A DNA stretch of 64,000 nucleotides from Acidithiobacillus thiooxidans ATCC 19377 (GCF_009662475.1 NZ_CP045571.1:2788501-2852500); one strand, 5' to 3'. Positions 1 to 8,613 are shown, counted from the stretch's first letter. The notes: generated by a model from the letters alone, not told the origin. Translations and numbers: made by a program.

Positions 1-799
1 CATCGGTTTCCAGAAAACTGCGGCCTCCTTCCAGACTCCAGTCGCCCTCTTCCAAAGGCAAATGCAATCCGGTCCAGGCCTGCAGCAATAAACCAAACAA
101 GCGCTTGTGGGTTCCCATCCGAAAACCGGGCAGCACCTCCAGCAGAAAGCTGCGGGCTTCATCACTTTCCAGACGAAACCAGGCCTCACCCCGAATCCGA
201 CCGGCAGCCAGCACATCTGCCCCGCGTCGCGCCCATTCCGCTACACCGTCCAGACCACAGATGCCGCGCACCTTGATGGCGCCATCCAGATAAGTCCCCA
301 GACCCAGACGGCCCTTGGCCAGACTGTCAGCAGGCTGCAGCAGGGCAGTCAGGCCAGTGGTACCGTTATCCCCAAAAAGCATCGCCACCGGCATCCGAAA
401 ATAAGCCGCAGCACTATCTACATGACGATCAACCCAGGCCGCCCCCAGCTTGAACCATAGCGATTCACCTTCGGCCCCCCAGTTTTTACGCACCATGGCC
501 GCCTGCGCAAAAAAACCGACTACGGCGCGAAAGGTTCCGCGCTGAGTCAGAAACTGCCGCGCTTGTTCCAGCCAGGGATCCAGACCGCCAAAAGCCGCTA
601 CCATGTTGGCCGTGGCATGAAAATAGGCCTTACCGGCTTCCCGGTCATAAAAAAACAGGTCTCGGCCTGTTTCCAGAAAGCGCAGGGCAGCCGCTTCCCC
701 AAGCGGCGCCACTGCGGGCAAGGCTTCGCGGGCATCCCGTCCGGCCACAAAACTGATGGCCGCCAGATGCTCGAGGATTTCTTCGGTCGCTTCCGACAT
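1..799 (-). CDS. cbbO: CbbO-type Rubisco activase subunit, N-terminal part (runs off window)
   Basis: The frame is open from an ATG at 799 to the window edge, so only the first 266 codons are visible; AAGGAG lies 5 bases before the ATG. CbbO proteins work with the AAA+ ATPase CbbQ to reactivate inhibited Rubisco. The family has a long N-terminal region and a C-terminal von Willebrand A domain, which would lie outside this window. The visible part is alpha-helical, with no signal peptide or membrane segment, which fits a cytoplasmic protein. It starts 9 bases after the cbbQ stop, so the two are surely cotranscribed. The call rests mainly on this neighbour; a NorD-like protein of another MoxR-type pair is the alternative. 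Confidence 0.72.
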   Translation of the reverse strand, partial: MSEATEEILEHLAAISFVAGRDAREALPAVAPLGEAAALRFLETGRDLFFYDREAGKAYFHATANMVAAFGGLDPWLEQARQFLTQRGTFRAVVGFFAQAAMVRKNWGAEGESLWFKLGAAWVDRHVDSAAAYFRMPVAMLFGDNGTTGLTALLQPADSLAKGRLGLGTYLDGAIKVRGICGLDGVAEWARRGADVLAAGRIRGEAWFRLESDEARSFLLEVLPGFRMGTHKRLFGLLLQAWTGLHLPLEEGDWSLEGGRSFLETD

Positions 800-808
800 G
801 AAAGCTCC

Positions 809-1606
809 TTAACGTTCCGGGAAAAAAGTCCGGAAAATTTCCAGCAAGGCTTCGCTCAACTCCGGATCATCCGTTTGCGGGTTGATGATCGCCATGGTGC
901 AGGCTTCCAGGGATTCCAGTCCCGCCACCATCAACGCTCCAGCGTAAATCAGCGCGCGCGTCGAAGTCACTTCCTGCAGACCCTGATCCTTGAGATTCCG
1001 GGCTTTATCTGCTGCCGCCACCAGGGCCTTGGAGCGGGATTCATCCAGCCCCGCCTCTTTCATGACAATCCGGGTTTCCACCTCGGCCGGGGGATAGGTA
1101 AAATTCATACCCACAAAACGCTGTTTGGTCGAGGGTTTAAGATCTTTCAAAACCGTCTGATAACCGGGATTGTAGGAAATGACCAGCATGAAATCGGGAT
1201 GCGCATTGATTTCCGTGCCCAGCTTTTCAATAGGTAGATGGCGGCGATGGTCCGTCAGGGGATGGATCACGACCGTCGTGTCGGTCCGCGCTTCAACAAT
1301 TTCATCCAGATAGCAGATCGCCCCCTCACGCACTGCCTTGGTCAAGGGTCCGTCCTGCCAGACCGTGGCATCTCCTTCAATGAGAAAGCGCCCGACCAGG
1401 TCTGAACTGGTCAGATCTTCGTGGCAGGCTACAGTAATCAGGGGCCGCTTGAGACGCCAGGCCATGTGTTCCAGAAAGCGGGTTTTGCCGCAACCCGTCG
1501 GTCCTTTGAGCATGACCGGCAAACGGCGGCTCCAGGCCGCCATAAACACCCCGACTTCATTGGCTACGGGTTGGTAAAAAGGTTCCTGGATAATCATTTC
1601 ACTCAT
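809..1606 (-). CDS. cbbQ: CbbQ-type AAA+ ATPase (Rubisco activase motor)
   Basis: This 265-residue AAA+ ATPase belongs to the CbbQ/NirQ/NorQ branch of the MoxR group. A Walker A motif GPTGCGKT sits at residues 35-42 and a Walker B with LDE at about 100-102. The total length is typical for CbbQ. With CbbO it forms a hexamer-based remodelling machine that removes sugar-phosphate inhibitors from Rubisco in the cytoplasm. It lies between a 131-codon unknown gene (its ATG is 4 bases past that gene's stop) and cbbO. No Rubisco genes precede it; the operon begins just upstream, at a divergent promoter region. NorQ is excluded only by context, since no nitric oxide reductase genes are present. Confidence 0.85.
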   Translation of the reverse strand: MSEMIIQEPFYQPVANEVGVFMAAWSRRLPVMLKGPTGCGKTRFLEHMAWRLKRPLITVACHEDLTSSDLVGRFLIEGDATVWQDGPLTKAVREGAICYLDEIVEARTDTTVVIHPLTDHRRHLPIEKLGTEINAHPDFMLVISYNPGYQTVLKDLKPSTKQRFVGMNFTYPPAEVETRIVMKEAGLDESRSKALVAAADKARNLKDQGLQEVTSTRALIYAGALMVAGLESLEACTMAIINPQTDDPELSEALLEIFRTFFPER

Positions 1607-1609
1607 TAC

Positions 1610-2005
1610 TCAACCCTCTTGATTTTGTTCGGCATGACTACGTAAATACAGAAATATGTGACGCAGGGTATGAATCACCATCCGCTCAGGCTGGGCGGGC
1701 AGCGCATCCTGACGCTCCGCTTTCAGACAATTCTGGTAGTAAATCAGTTCACGACAATTATCGCGAATGGTATTCCAGTGAGGCTTGCCCTTCACCAGGG
1801 TTTTCCACAATTCCAGCAAATCCGCATCACTGGCATAAGGCTTATGCTCGTTTTCCAGCATAATGCGCAACATGGCCTGCGCTTCGGCAATGCCTGCTTC
1901 CAGCAATCCGGGCAAGGGCATTCCTGCAATTTGTTGTTTGGCTAGTGCTTCAATACGTTCATGGGCGGCATCCAGTGCCGTAATTAACTGTGTTGACTCG
2001 GTCAT
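1610..2005 (-). CDS. Unknown protein leading the cbbQ-cbbO operon
   Basis: A 131-residue soluble protein of unknown function. It is rich in helix-forming and charged residues, has a pair of aromatic-rich segments near the C-terminus, and shows no signal peptide or membrane segment. The start is ambiguous: GTG at 2011, ATG at 2008 and ATG at 2005 follow one AGGAG, and the ATG at 2005 has the best spacing (5 bases). It is the first gene of the operon and almost touches cbbQ, so it is translated together with the activase genes. A role in activase assembly or Rubisco recognition is only an inference from position. Confidence 0.65.
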   Translation of the reverse strand: MTESTQLITALDAAHERIEALAKQQIAGMPLPGLLEAGIAEAQAMLRIMLENEHKPYASDADLLELWKTLVKGKPHWNTIRDNCRELIYYQNCLKAERQDALPAQPERMVIHTLRHIFLYLRSHAEQNQEG

Positions 2006-2092
2006 CATCACTCCTGATCGGTTTTTCGGCGAAACCCGCTACCACTCCGGGAGATTTTCGTCTAGGATAAAAGAGTTTTAGCTAAATGCGTG

Positions 2093-2098
2093 TATAAT
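2093..2098 (+). promoter_or_regulatory. Candidate -10 box for the 107-residue gene
   Basis: A perfect TATAAT lies 33 bases before the ATG at 2131, in the divergent gap between this gene and the cbbQO operon. No good -35 box is seen at the usual 16-18 base spacing (the region reads AAGAGT), so the promoter may rely on an activator or an extended -10. Confidence 0.4.
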
Positions 2099-2130
2099 TC
2101 ATTTTATAGTGTGATTAATAAGGGGCAACC

Positions 2131-2454
2131 ATGAGCAACAAACTCGTCAAGATGGTCAAACTGAACAACCTGCAATACAACGCCAATCGCGATCCTCAGG
2201 TCTACCGTCGCGTCGCCGGACATCCTTTCCGGATTCAGGCCATGCTGGAAGGTCAGGGCAGCGCCAAAGTCAGTGTAACCTGTGAAGGCAAGACTCTGAA
2301 AGAAAGCACCCTGGAACTGCCGGGTATTTTCTCCTACGAAGTCACCTTCAAGGATGCCGGCATTCGCATTGCCACTCTGACCGTCAGCGCCGAAGGCCAG
2401 AGCGAAAGCCATGATCTGCTGCTGGACACCGAGGCCCACGCCAAAGTCGGCTGA
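2131..2454 (+). CDS. Small conserved-looking protein of unknown function
   Basis: A 107-residue protein with alternating hydrophobic and polar residues, suggesting a beta-sandwich (Ig-like) fold through residues 25-95. It has no signal peptide, cysteine cluster or membrane segment; the single cysteine is near residue 51. AAGGGG precedes the ATG by about 6 bases. It stands alone as a single-gene unit between a good -10 box and a strong terminator, divergent from cbbQO. I do not recognise the family. The clean monocistronic layout suggests a well-expressed soluble protein. Confidence 0.7.
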   Translation: MSNKLVKMVKLNNLQYNANRDPQVYRRVAGHPFRIQAMLEGQGSAKVSVTCEGKTLKESTLELPGIFSYEVTFKDAGIRIATLTVSAEGQSESHDLLLDTEAHAKVG

Positions 2455-2478
2455 ACCACCGAGCCAATCGGCCTATCA

Positions 2479-2517
2479 AGCGCCGTCCGGCTGAGCAAAG
2501 CCAGCGGCGCTATTTTT
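2479..2517 (+). terminator. Rho-independent terminator after the 107-residue gene
   Basis: Arms AGCGCCG and CGGCGCT, with further GGCT/AGCC pairing inside, are followed by A and a run of six T. It serves the plus strand only; the minus side has no T run after the stem. Confidence 0.85.
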
Positions 2518-2529
2518 TGGTGCTTTTTA

Positions 2530-2907
2530 TTACCAGGCAAACTGCTGGAAAAATTCCGGCAAGCGTTGCAAACCTTCTTCCCGATCAAAAAAGCGGTCAG
2601 CCCGCGCTGAACGCGCCTGATCACGCAGTTCGCGGCTCCCTCCCAAACAGAAAATAGGGATATTCAGCTGGTGCTCGCGGCGGATCATGTCTATCAACTC
2701 CACCGGATCACTGATTTGCGGGTCTTCCATATTCAGCAGCATAAAGCGGTGCAAGAGAATTTCCTGCCATTCATCAAAAGCATCCAGATCAGTGGCTTCC
2801 GTCATTTCCCACTTTTCCGGAATAGAAGACTCCACCGCCTGACTCAATGCCGCATCACTATTCATCAATATAAAACGCTTGCGCATCCGGTCATCAATAC
2901 TGGGCAT
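2530..2907 (-). CDS. Degenerate receiver (CheY-like) protein
   Basis: A 125-residue single-domain protein that follows the beta-alpha pattern of response-regulator receivers. A first strand RFILMNSD is at residues 11-18, a third strand RFMLLN at 54-59, a fourth IPIFCLGG at 83-90, and RADRFFDR sits where receivers usually have GADxFxxKP. The position that normally holds the phosphorylated Asp appears to be Asn59, so it may not be phosphorylated. AGGAG lies 7 bases before the ATG. It is the last gene of a three-gene minus-strand operon after the lipoate-ligase-like gene (31-base gap). The fold assignment is by eye. Confidence 0.55.
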   Translation of the reverse strand: MPSIDDRMRKRFILMNSDAALSQAVESSIPEKWEMTEATDLDAFDEWQEILLHRFMLLNMEDPQISDPVELIDMIRREHQLNIPIFCLGGSRELRDQARSARADRFFDREEGLQRLPEFFQQFAW

Positions 2908-2938
2908 TCGTCATCTCCTGTCATTCTGGATTCGGATT

Positions 2939-3946
2939 TTAATCTTTCCAGACAGCCGTTTCGGCAAATCGTGCCGCCCAAAGATCGTATTCGTTACCAG
3001 CCAATTGTTGCAAGGCGGCGTTGAAAGCGGGGGAATCCATCTGCAAGCCGCTGAATATCTGCGTCTCGCTCTCGGCCCACAGCGAGGCTTTCACCCTACG
3101 AAAGCAGCCATTTTCTGTCCAGATACGTAAATACTGCCCTTCCGGCCAATGACGTTCTGTCAAAAAAGCGCCCGCTTTAATCTTGATACCCGCAGCTACG
3201 CGGCGGCTTCTGCGGTCTTCCCATTCCGGCTCTTCCAGTTCCGCTTCTGCCACGGCGCGCTGCTCATCACGACTCAGCACCGTCTCGATGACCGCTTGCA
3301 CACCCGACTTTTCCAGCACCAGAGGAAAAGCCGCGCGGAGAGCCTCAGGCGTGGGTGGAGAGCAGGACAGTTGCGACCAACTCCAGACACTGTCCTCCAG
3401 GGCCTCTGCAAGCCAGGCACGAAACGCTTCCGAAGGGGCTGCCACACAGCCGACAAAACCCTGCCAGTCCACATGGAGCATGATGCTGCCGCCCAGCACC
3501 AGACTACGCCCGATACTCGCCGCTCCGGTCCCACCGATTTTACGCCCGGCGCACCAGAAGTCGTGCCCATCGCGCGCCTCAACGAGCACCCCAAAATGGG
3601 CATAAAGAGCCACTATCCAGGGCGCGATATGGTCAAAAAGCTCAGTAGCACGGCGCATACCCCACGCCGTCGGAAAAATAAAAAAGTAACTGAGCTGTCC
3701 GCCATCCACCCAGACCAGCCCGCCACCCAGGGATCTTTGCAGCACCGGGACCCCCAGCTTTTTACAGACCAGCAGGTCGAGTTCCGCTCCGGCAGATTGT
3801 GCCGCACCCAGACTCAGATGCGCAGCGCTTTGTACCAGCAGCAAAATGGGCAGATCACTGTCACTTTGCGCCTCTGCCAGCCCCACATAGGTTTTGTGGA
3901 GTAACTCCGGAGACAACACCCCCAAGGAGATGATGCGTAACTGCAT
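2939..3946 (-). CDS. Lipoate-protein ligase A-like protein with C-terminal accessory domain
   Basis: A 335-residue member of the BPL/LplA/LipB cofactor-ligase fold. The lipoate-binding loop appears as RSLGGG at residues 71-76. A second signature, GRKIGGTG at 134-141, retains the lysine (Lys136) that contacts lipoate in LplA. After about residue 240 comes a separate small domain resembling the accessory (LplB-like) domain. The expected role is attaching lipoate or octanoate to a carrier protein in the cytoplasm. The glycine-rich loops differ from those of the sLpl ligase at 9672-10742, so this is a second, diverged ligase. It sits between two unknown genes, 49 bases after one and 31 bases before the other. 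The substrate is not shown by the sequence. Confidence 0.68.
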   Translation of the reverse strand: MQLRIISLGVLSPELLHKTYVGLAEAQSDSDLPILLLVQSAAHLSLGAAQSAGAELDLLVCKKLGVPVLQRSLGGGLVWVDGGQLSYFFIFPTAWGMRRATELFDHIAPWIVALYAHFGVLVEARDGHDFWCAGRKIGGTGAASIGRSLVLGGSIMLHVDWQGFVGCVAAPSEAFRAWLAEALEDSVWSWSQLSCSPPTPEALRAAFPLVLEKSGVQAVIETVLSRDEQRAVAEAELEEPEWEDRRSRRVAAGIKIKAGAFLTERHWPEGQYLRIWTENGCFRRVKASLWAESETQIFSGLQMDSPAFNAALQQLAGNEYDLWAARFAETAVWKD

Positions 3947-3995
3947 CCCTCAGAGCTGTCCTGACTGGAGCGGAAGATAGCCGAAGGTCATCAAC

Positions 3996-4400
3996 TCAGG
4001 CGTTTTCTTCCCGGGTTTCCCTGTCCTTGGGGCGGTAAAAGGCCGAAAAATAGAAATCCCGCTCATTCAGGGCTTCATGCCAGCGCACGCGTTCTTCCAC
4101 ACCCGCCTGCATGATACCCGCCATGGCCATGGACTGCTCACTATCCAGAATCAGGATGGTATCCTGCAAATCTTCATCCAGCTCGATAAAGTGCGCGGCC
4201 ATGCCCAGAGGTTCCTGCACATGCACCAGAAATGATTTGCAGGCAGGATCTTCGGGATCCAGTGGCGTCATGACCAAACGACCCATATAGGCCATTCTCG
4301 CCAATTGGTTGAAACGGGGAATTTCCAGCTTTTTCCCCATCTTGTATTTGTTGAGTTCATTTTTGAGGCTACTAACATCGGTAATCGGTATGGACTTCAT
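3996..4400 (-). CDS. Unknown 134-residue protein, first gene of the ligase operon
   Basis: A soluble acidic protein with no recognisable motif, signal peptide or membrane segment. The ATG at 4400 follows AAGGAA. It is the first gene of a tight operon with the lipoate-ligase-like gene and the receiver-like gene. Several short strands with MGRLVM and SFLVHV patterns suggest a mixed alpha/beta fold. The function is unknown. The 165 bases upstream hold the terminator of the fadL-like gene and no other gene. Confidence 0.62.
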   Translation of the reverse strand: MKSIPITDVSSLKNELNKYKMGKKLEIPRFNQLARMAYMGRLVMTPLDPEDPACKSFLVHVQEPLGMAAHFIELDEDLQDTILILDSEQSMAMAGIMQAGVEERVRWHEALNERDFYFSAFYRPKDRETREENA

Positions 4401-4512
4401 GCGTTTCCTTGGATTCTCTGCTGATCGGATTCAGGCCAGTTTCGCGCAAAACCCCCTTGGGGTGCAAGGTAAGGGATTTTGCGGCACCAACGCGGCCCCG
4501 TAACCTGAACAC

Positions 4513-4539
4513 AAAAAAAGGAGACGGTCGCCCGTCTCC
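4513..4539 (-). terminator. Terminator of the fadL-like gene
   Basis: On the minus strand GGAGACGG and CCGTCTCC form an 8-bp perfect stem with a 4-base loop, followed by seven T. It lies 26 bases after the stop at 4566. Confidence 0.88.
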
Positions 4540-5103
4540 CACGTACCCTGAGGAGGGGTATAGTTTTAGAAGTCGTAACCGACTTGCAGACCGAAGGAAT
4601 TTTCAGCAAGTGTTGATGTTGGTGTTTCCATTCCAAAAGGAGCTGTACCAGCTGGTCCCGTGATCGTATTTGCAAATGCATGCATATACGCTTCGGTAAG
4701 CTTCCAACCCATTCCCAGTTTCTGAGTAGAACCAAAGGTTATGGTATTCTGGACTACAGCTGGGAAAATGGTATTCGCTGCTGCATCTTTGTTATCGATT
4801 GGATTGGAACTCCAGGTATAACCAGCACGCACCTGCAACCAGTTGTTGATATCATACTGGGTACCAAAATTTGCAACAAACTGATTATGCCAGTGTAAAC
4901 CAAGCGGAACCACATTGGTACCCTGCCAAGGTCCATAAATATTAAACGTATTTAGGGTGTTGTGCCAATTAATCCATTGTCCCTCAACGCTCACCAACCA
5001 CTGAGAGGTAGGACGAATAGCAAGCCCTAAGGCAATCTGCTGAGGGTAGTTCAAATGCCCACTATACTCTCCTTGTGTCCCCTGAACGGGCTGTCCATTA
5101 GGA

Positions 5104-5111
5104 AGCTGGGC
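5104..5111. repeat. Left copy of 8-bp target duplication
   Basis: AGCTGGGC directly abuts the left end of the IS and is repeated exactly after its right end at 6414-6421. Confidence 0.93.
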
Positions 5112-6413
5112 GGTTCCTCGTCATTTCAAGTGGGTAGCCTGAGATCCAGCTTACCCAAGATCAGGTAGGCCATATTGATAAAGTTCTTGTGGGTACGGTA
5201 ACCCCGAGCTTTCGCCTTGGCGGATTGAATGAGGCTGTTAAAACCTTCCAGAATTCCATTGGTGATCTGGCTCTCAAACCAGTGGAGCACACCATCCCAA
5301 TGATTCATGATGGTGTAGGCAACCTTGACGATAGGCGGCAGATCGCTGGTCTTGGCGTTTTCCAACCAGGCTTTCAAGAGGGTAGCACCCTGATGGCGAT
5401 TCTTGATCGTGAAGATGTCCTGAAAGGTCAGGCGGAATTGGTAGGCCTGCGCCGTCTTGAGGTTCTGGTCTTTGAGTAATGCCTGCAGCTTTTCTTTCTG
5501 CTTCACCTTGAGTTTCCGTTCATTCTTGAGCCAGAGCCAGCGGGTCTTTTTGAGGTCTGGCTGGGTAAATGCTTCGCTCCTGCGTACCGCGTCCACGGCC
5601 TCGTTGACGAGCTTCATGAGGTGGAAACGATCAAAGGTCACCTGGGCGTTGGGAAGATGCTCTTTAGCCCCTTTCTGGAAGGCGGGAGACAAGTCCATGC
5701 TGACGTCCGTGACAGCTTCTGCGCTGCCCCCATGGGCTTCAAGGTCTGTGGCAAATCGCGCAAAAGTGGAGACGTCCTTACCGGGGGTGGCAAACAGCAG
5801 TCGCCTAGCTTCCAGATCTACGAAGAGCGTGATGTAGTCATGGCCGCGCCGACTGCTGGTTTCATCGACGCCGACGGCATGGACATGGGCCATATCCACT
5901 CTGGTACGGGCTTCGGGCACATAGTGGTCAATCACCCGCCACAGGAGCGTGTCGGTCTCGCCGATCAGGCGGGCTACTGTCAATACCGGCATCTCCCGCA
6001 CCAGGGTCATGATCAGCGCTTCAAAGAGCAGGGTGAAACGCGAGCCTTCCCGCGCCCAGGGAACAGGGATCTGATGCACCCCATGTTCCGGGCACATCAC
6101 ACGGGGTACGCGGGCGTGGAGATAGGCTTCATGCTGAAAGAAATCCATGTGCCGCCAAGTATGTTCACGGGTGTCATGTACCGGACACTCCTCACCACAG
6201 ACGGGGCAAGCAAAGCGACTGCCCTTGGGAAAGTTGATGTGCAGATCCAGGCGCTTCTCCTCCACTTGGAAGGTCACATCGTCCACCAACCACGGCGGTA
6301 CCAACCCTAACGCGAGAGAAAACAGCTCTTCTGGGACCATCAGCTAACTCCTATTCGGGACACAACTGCTCCGCTGCATTGTAAACCCTACCCACTCGAT
6401 CTGACGAAGAGCC
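5112..6413 (-). mobile_element. ISL3-family insertion sequence, 1302 bp, complete
   Basis: The element has imperfect 26-bp terminal inverted repeats at 5112-5137 and 6388-6413 (21 of 26 positions agree; shared core AGTGGGTAG), one transposase gene, and a perfect 8-bp target duplication. All three features are characteristic of ISL3. Size and repeat length resemble ISAfe1 of Acidithiobacillus ferrooxidans, recalled from memory and not compared here. The transposase is intact, so the element may be active. Its transposase gene runs in the same direction as the gene it interrupts. Confidence 0.93.
5126..6340 (-). CDS. ISL3-family transposase
   Basis: The 404 residues are full length for ISL3. 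An N-terminal zinc-binding segment (CPVC at about residues 45-48, then C, H and further C and H residues to about 86) precedes the catalytic core. The core shows VGVDE, then a VTDVSMDLSPAF stretch, and near the end the NGILEGFNS segment that holds the catalytic Glu; together these give the DDE triad. The gene ends inside the left inverted repeat. TAGGAG lies 7 bases before the ATG. It catalyses cut-and-paste movement of the element. Confidence 0.95.
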   Translation of the reverse strand: MVPEELFSLALGLVPPWLVDDVTFQVEEKRLDLHINFPKGSRFACPVCGEECPVHDTREHTWRHMDFFQHEAYLHARVPRVMCPEHGVHQIPVPWAREGSRFTLLFEALIMTLVREMPVLTVARLIGETDTLLWRVIDHYVPEARTRVDMAHVHAVGVDETSSRRGHDYITLFVDLEARRLLFATPGKDVSTFARFATDLEAHGGSAEAVTDVSMDLSPAFQKGAKEHLPNAQVTFDRFHLMKLVNEAVDAVRRSEAFTQPDLKKTRWLWLKNERKLKVKQKEKLQALLKDQNLKTAQAYQFRLTFQDIFTIKNRHQGATLLKAWLENAKTSDLPPIVKVAYTIMNHWDGVLHWFESQITNGILEGFNSLIQSAKAKARGYRTHKNFINMAYLILGKLDLRLPT

Positions 6414-6421
6414 AGCTGGGC
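6414..6421. repeat. Right copy of 8-bp target duplication
   Basis: AGCTGGGC, identical to 5104-5111, abuts the right inverted repeat. Confidence 0.93.
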
Positions 6422-7228
6422 AGATTGCGCACCACCTTGGAAGGTAAGAGGGGTAAACATCATTGGTGATTTGTATGTAGCACCCAAGGTTACCATATCA
6501 TTTACTTTATAAAGCACGCCTAAAGTTAAACCTACCCCATAAGCCCAAGAAGGCGAGGATAAATTTAAACCAGCCGTTACTGGAGCCACAGTATTTACCG
6601 GTCCTACACCCGGTTGAATAATTGTAGCTGGTGCATATTGCGTCAAAGTTTGTTGAAAAGAACCCTGTTCTGCGGCGATATTGAGAGAACCGCCAACTGA
6701 CAGATGACTATTGACCTTCATAGCAATAGAAGGCGCCATTTGAATAAACGTGATGCTACTGTAAGCTTTTGTATATCCTCCATAGGGAAAACCTTGGGGA
6801 TTCGCTGCAATATTTTGAAGATAATTCACCCCAAGACCAGAAGTTCCATAAACTCCACCACCAAAAACAATCCCATCACCAAAAGCGGGAGCTACCCAAC
6901 CGATAGCAGGAATTCCATAAATATTACTATGACTACCAATTTCGCCATTGCCCATATTCGTTTTACGGGTTGGGTTAAAAACTTCTGCCGAGAAAGCTGC
7001 TTGCGGAGTCATATTAGCCAAACCTGCAGGGTTACTGATCGCTGCAGACAAAGGATCATCAGGCGCGGCGACAACCGCGCCACCCATACCGATCGCGTAC
7101 TGACCAATACCAATCAACTGATAACCATCCGTTGCAAGGGCGCTGCTGGAAATGCCCATTGCCAGAGTTGCCGCTACTGCTACCCCTAAAATCCGTGATT
7201 TTTTCATCTGTATCCTCCGCCCACAGTT

Positions 7229-7256
7229 GTGTCGCTAATGACACGATGATTGTGTC
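7229..7256. promoter_or_regulatory. Three alternating GTGTC/GACAC repeats in the fadL-like leader
   Basis: GTGTC at 7229-7233, GACAC at 7240-7244 and GTGTC at 7252-7256 can pair in two mutually exclusive hairpins or act as an operator. They lie between the ribosome site and a weak promoter (TTGCAA, 17 bases, CACAAT read on the minus strand). Confidence 0.35.
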
Positions 7257-7375
7257 TTATCGGGAACAGTGTTGCAAGAACGTTAATCTATCAAATTTTT
7301 AATCCAATTATCAGCGCTTAAAATATGGGTATATTAGCAACAATAAATATTACTGGATTTTAGGGAGTCCCCATT

Positions 7376-7402
7376 AAAAAAAGGGGCCGAAGCCCCTTTT
7401 TT
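7376..7402 (-). terminator. Terminator at the end of the lip operon
   Basis: A 5-bp GC stem (GGGGC/GCCCC) with loop CGAA is flanked by seven A on one side and six T on the other, so it can stop transcription from both sides. It lies about 50 bases after the lipS1 stop. An 8-bp hairpin (ATTCAGCC/GGCTGAAT, 7404-7434) lies between them. Confidence 0.9.
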
Positions 7403-7452
7403 CATTCAGCCAATTTATCATGAATCGGCTGAATACTCTTCCCAAAAGCCTG

Positions 7453-8589
7453 TCAGCCCGGGAATTGCAGGTCCTGCAAACGCATCTGCCGACGCACGAT
7501 TTCCACATCTTCCTTGTTGAGGGCGAAGGGGAAGGAACGAATGTCCGAGGGCGAAGAATCCCCATAGGGACGGTTGCAGGCGCTGACTTCTTCATCGTCT
7601 TTGCCGGGGCAGCCGGAAGTCTGGAAAGGCTTACCGGAGTTGATAATGTCTTCCAGCTCCGCTTCGGGGTAGCCGAAGTCCACGACCCGACCATATTCGT
7701 CAAATTTCATGTCATCGTAACGGCCACCAGCATAATCAATGAGGAAGCGACCCAACTGAACGCGACGCCAATGATCCTGAGGAACCGGATCCCAGTCTTC
7801 CATCATGGAACCCTTCTCCGGGAAAAAGGCAAACATGTGATTATGACCGCCCATATCCTTCATTTTCTGACAGACTTCAAGAATTTCCTGTTCGGTTTCG
7901 CCCATGCCACAAATCAGATGGGCGCCGAATTTTTCCGGTCCATAAATTTCTGCGGCCCATTCAATGGTCTGCCAGTATTTATCCCAGGAATGCGGGCTTT
8001 GTACGGTTTTGCCACGGGTTCGCTCAAAAATTTCCGGGGTCACGGCATCCAAAGCTACCGTAAAAATGTCCGCACCGGCTTCCTTGAGGTTGATGAGATC
8101 CTGCTTTTCCATGGTGGTCGGATTGGAAAGAATGGAAACCGGAATATGGGGGGCAACTTCCATCCAGCGTTTGAGCATGGTCATGGTGTCATTGTCTGAA
8201 TCGGGGTGGGTGATCATGCTGATACACATGCGCTGAAAATCACCCTTGTCGCTGTTCTGGGCAATGCGTTCGAGCATTTCGTCCACCCGTACCGTCGGCC
8301 AGTCCACCCGAATGAAATTGCGGTCGGCATAATCGCGGCTTTCTTCGCGATGGCGGGCCAGACCACAGTAGGTGCAGTTGGCGCGGCAACCTTCCGGGTA
8401 GGTCATCAGCAGATTCAAGCAGTTGGTACAGGAGGTGCGATGCATCACGCCGGGCACCAGACCCAGGGTAATGGCTGCCGCCGTACTTAACTGCACATAG
8501 TCCGGGGAACGCATCGTCGGTGTTTTGACGAAATAATCCGGGCGATAAAAATTTAGGGTCTGAGAATTTTCTTCGACTACCGCACTCAT
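7453..8589 (-). CDS. lipS1: LipS1, radical SAM subunit of the sHdr-type lipoyl synthase
   Basis: A 378-residue radical SAM protein. Cys68, Cys72 and Cys75 form the CxxxCxxC site for the SAM-binding 4Fe-4S cluster, preceded by an extra CTNC pair at 54-57. LipS1 and LipS2 together insert two sulfur atoms into octanoyl groups, in place of LipA, in organisms with the sLpl pathway. An AGGAGG 7 bases before the ATG at 8589 fixes the start; a longer TTG reading lacks a ribosome site. It is the last gene of lbpA1-dsrE-lbpA2-lipS2-slpl-lipT-lipS1 and ends before a strong terminator. The context, next to both lipoate-binding proteins, separates it from biotin-synthase-like radical SAM enzymes. Confidence 0.85.
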   Translation of the reverse strand: MSAVVEENSQTLNFYRPDYFVKTPTMRSPDYVQLSTAAAITLGLVPGVMHRTSCTNCLNLLMTYPEGCRANCTYCGLARHREESRDYADRNFIRVDWPTVRVDEMLERIAQNSDKGDFQRMCISMITHPDSDNDTMTMLKRWMEVAPHIPVSILSNPTTMEKQDLINLKEAGADIFTVALDAVTPEIFERTRGKTVQSPHSWDKYWQTIEWAAEIYGPEKFGAHLICGMGETEQEILEVCQKMKDMGGHNHMFAFFPEKGSMMEDWDPVPQDHWRRVQLGRFLIDYAGGRYDDMKFDEYGRVVDFGYPEAELEDIINSGKPFQTSGCPGKDDEEVSACNRPYGDSSPSDIRSFPFALNKEDVEIVRRQMRLQDLQFPG

Positions 8590-8613
8590 GGACGTTCCTC
8601 CTGTCAATCTGCC

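Larger units (their letters stand above)
4566..7207 (-). pseudogene. FadL-type outer-membrane protein gene split by an IS
   Basis: The N-terminal part (7207 to 6414) starts with a signal peptide MKKSRILGVAVAATLAMG ending near ALA and continues with the GMGGA and NPAGLA patterns of the FadL/OmpP1/toluene-transporter barrel family. The C-terminal part (5103 to 4566) resumes in the same frame and ends in QVGYDF, a terminal aromatic typical of outer-membrane barrels. Removing the IS and one copy of the 8-bp duplication leaves exactly 444 codons (443 residues) without stop or frameshift, so the insertion is recent. The truncated reading runs 21 codons into the IS. GGAGG lies 6 bases before the ATG. 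Family members move hydrophobic compounds across the outer membrane; here a role in sulfur or lipid uptake is speculation. Confidence 0.88.
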
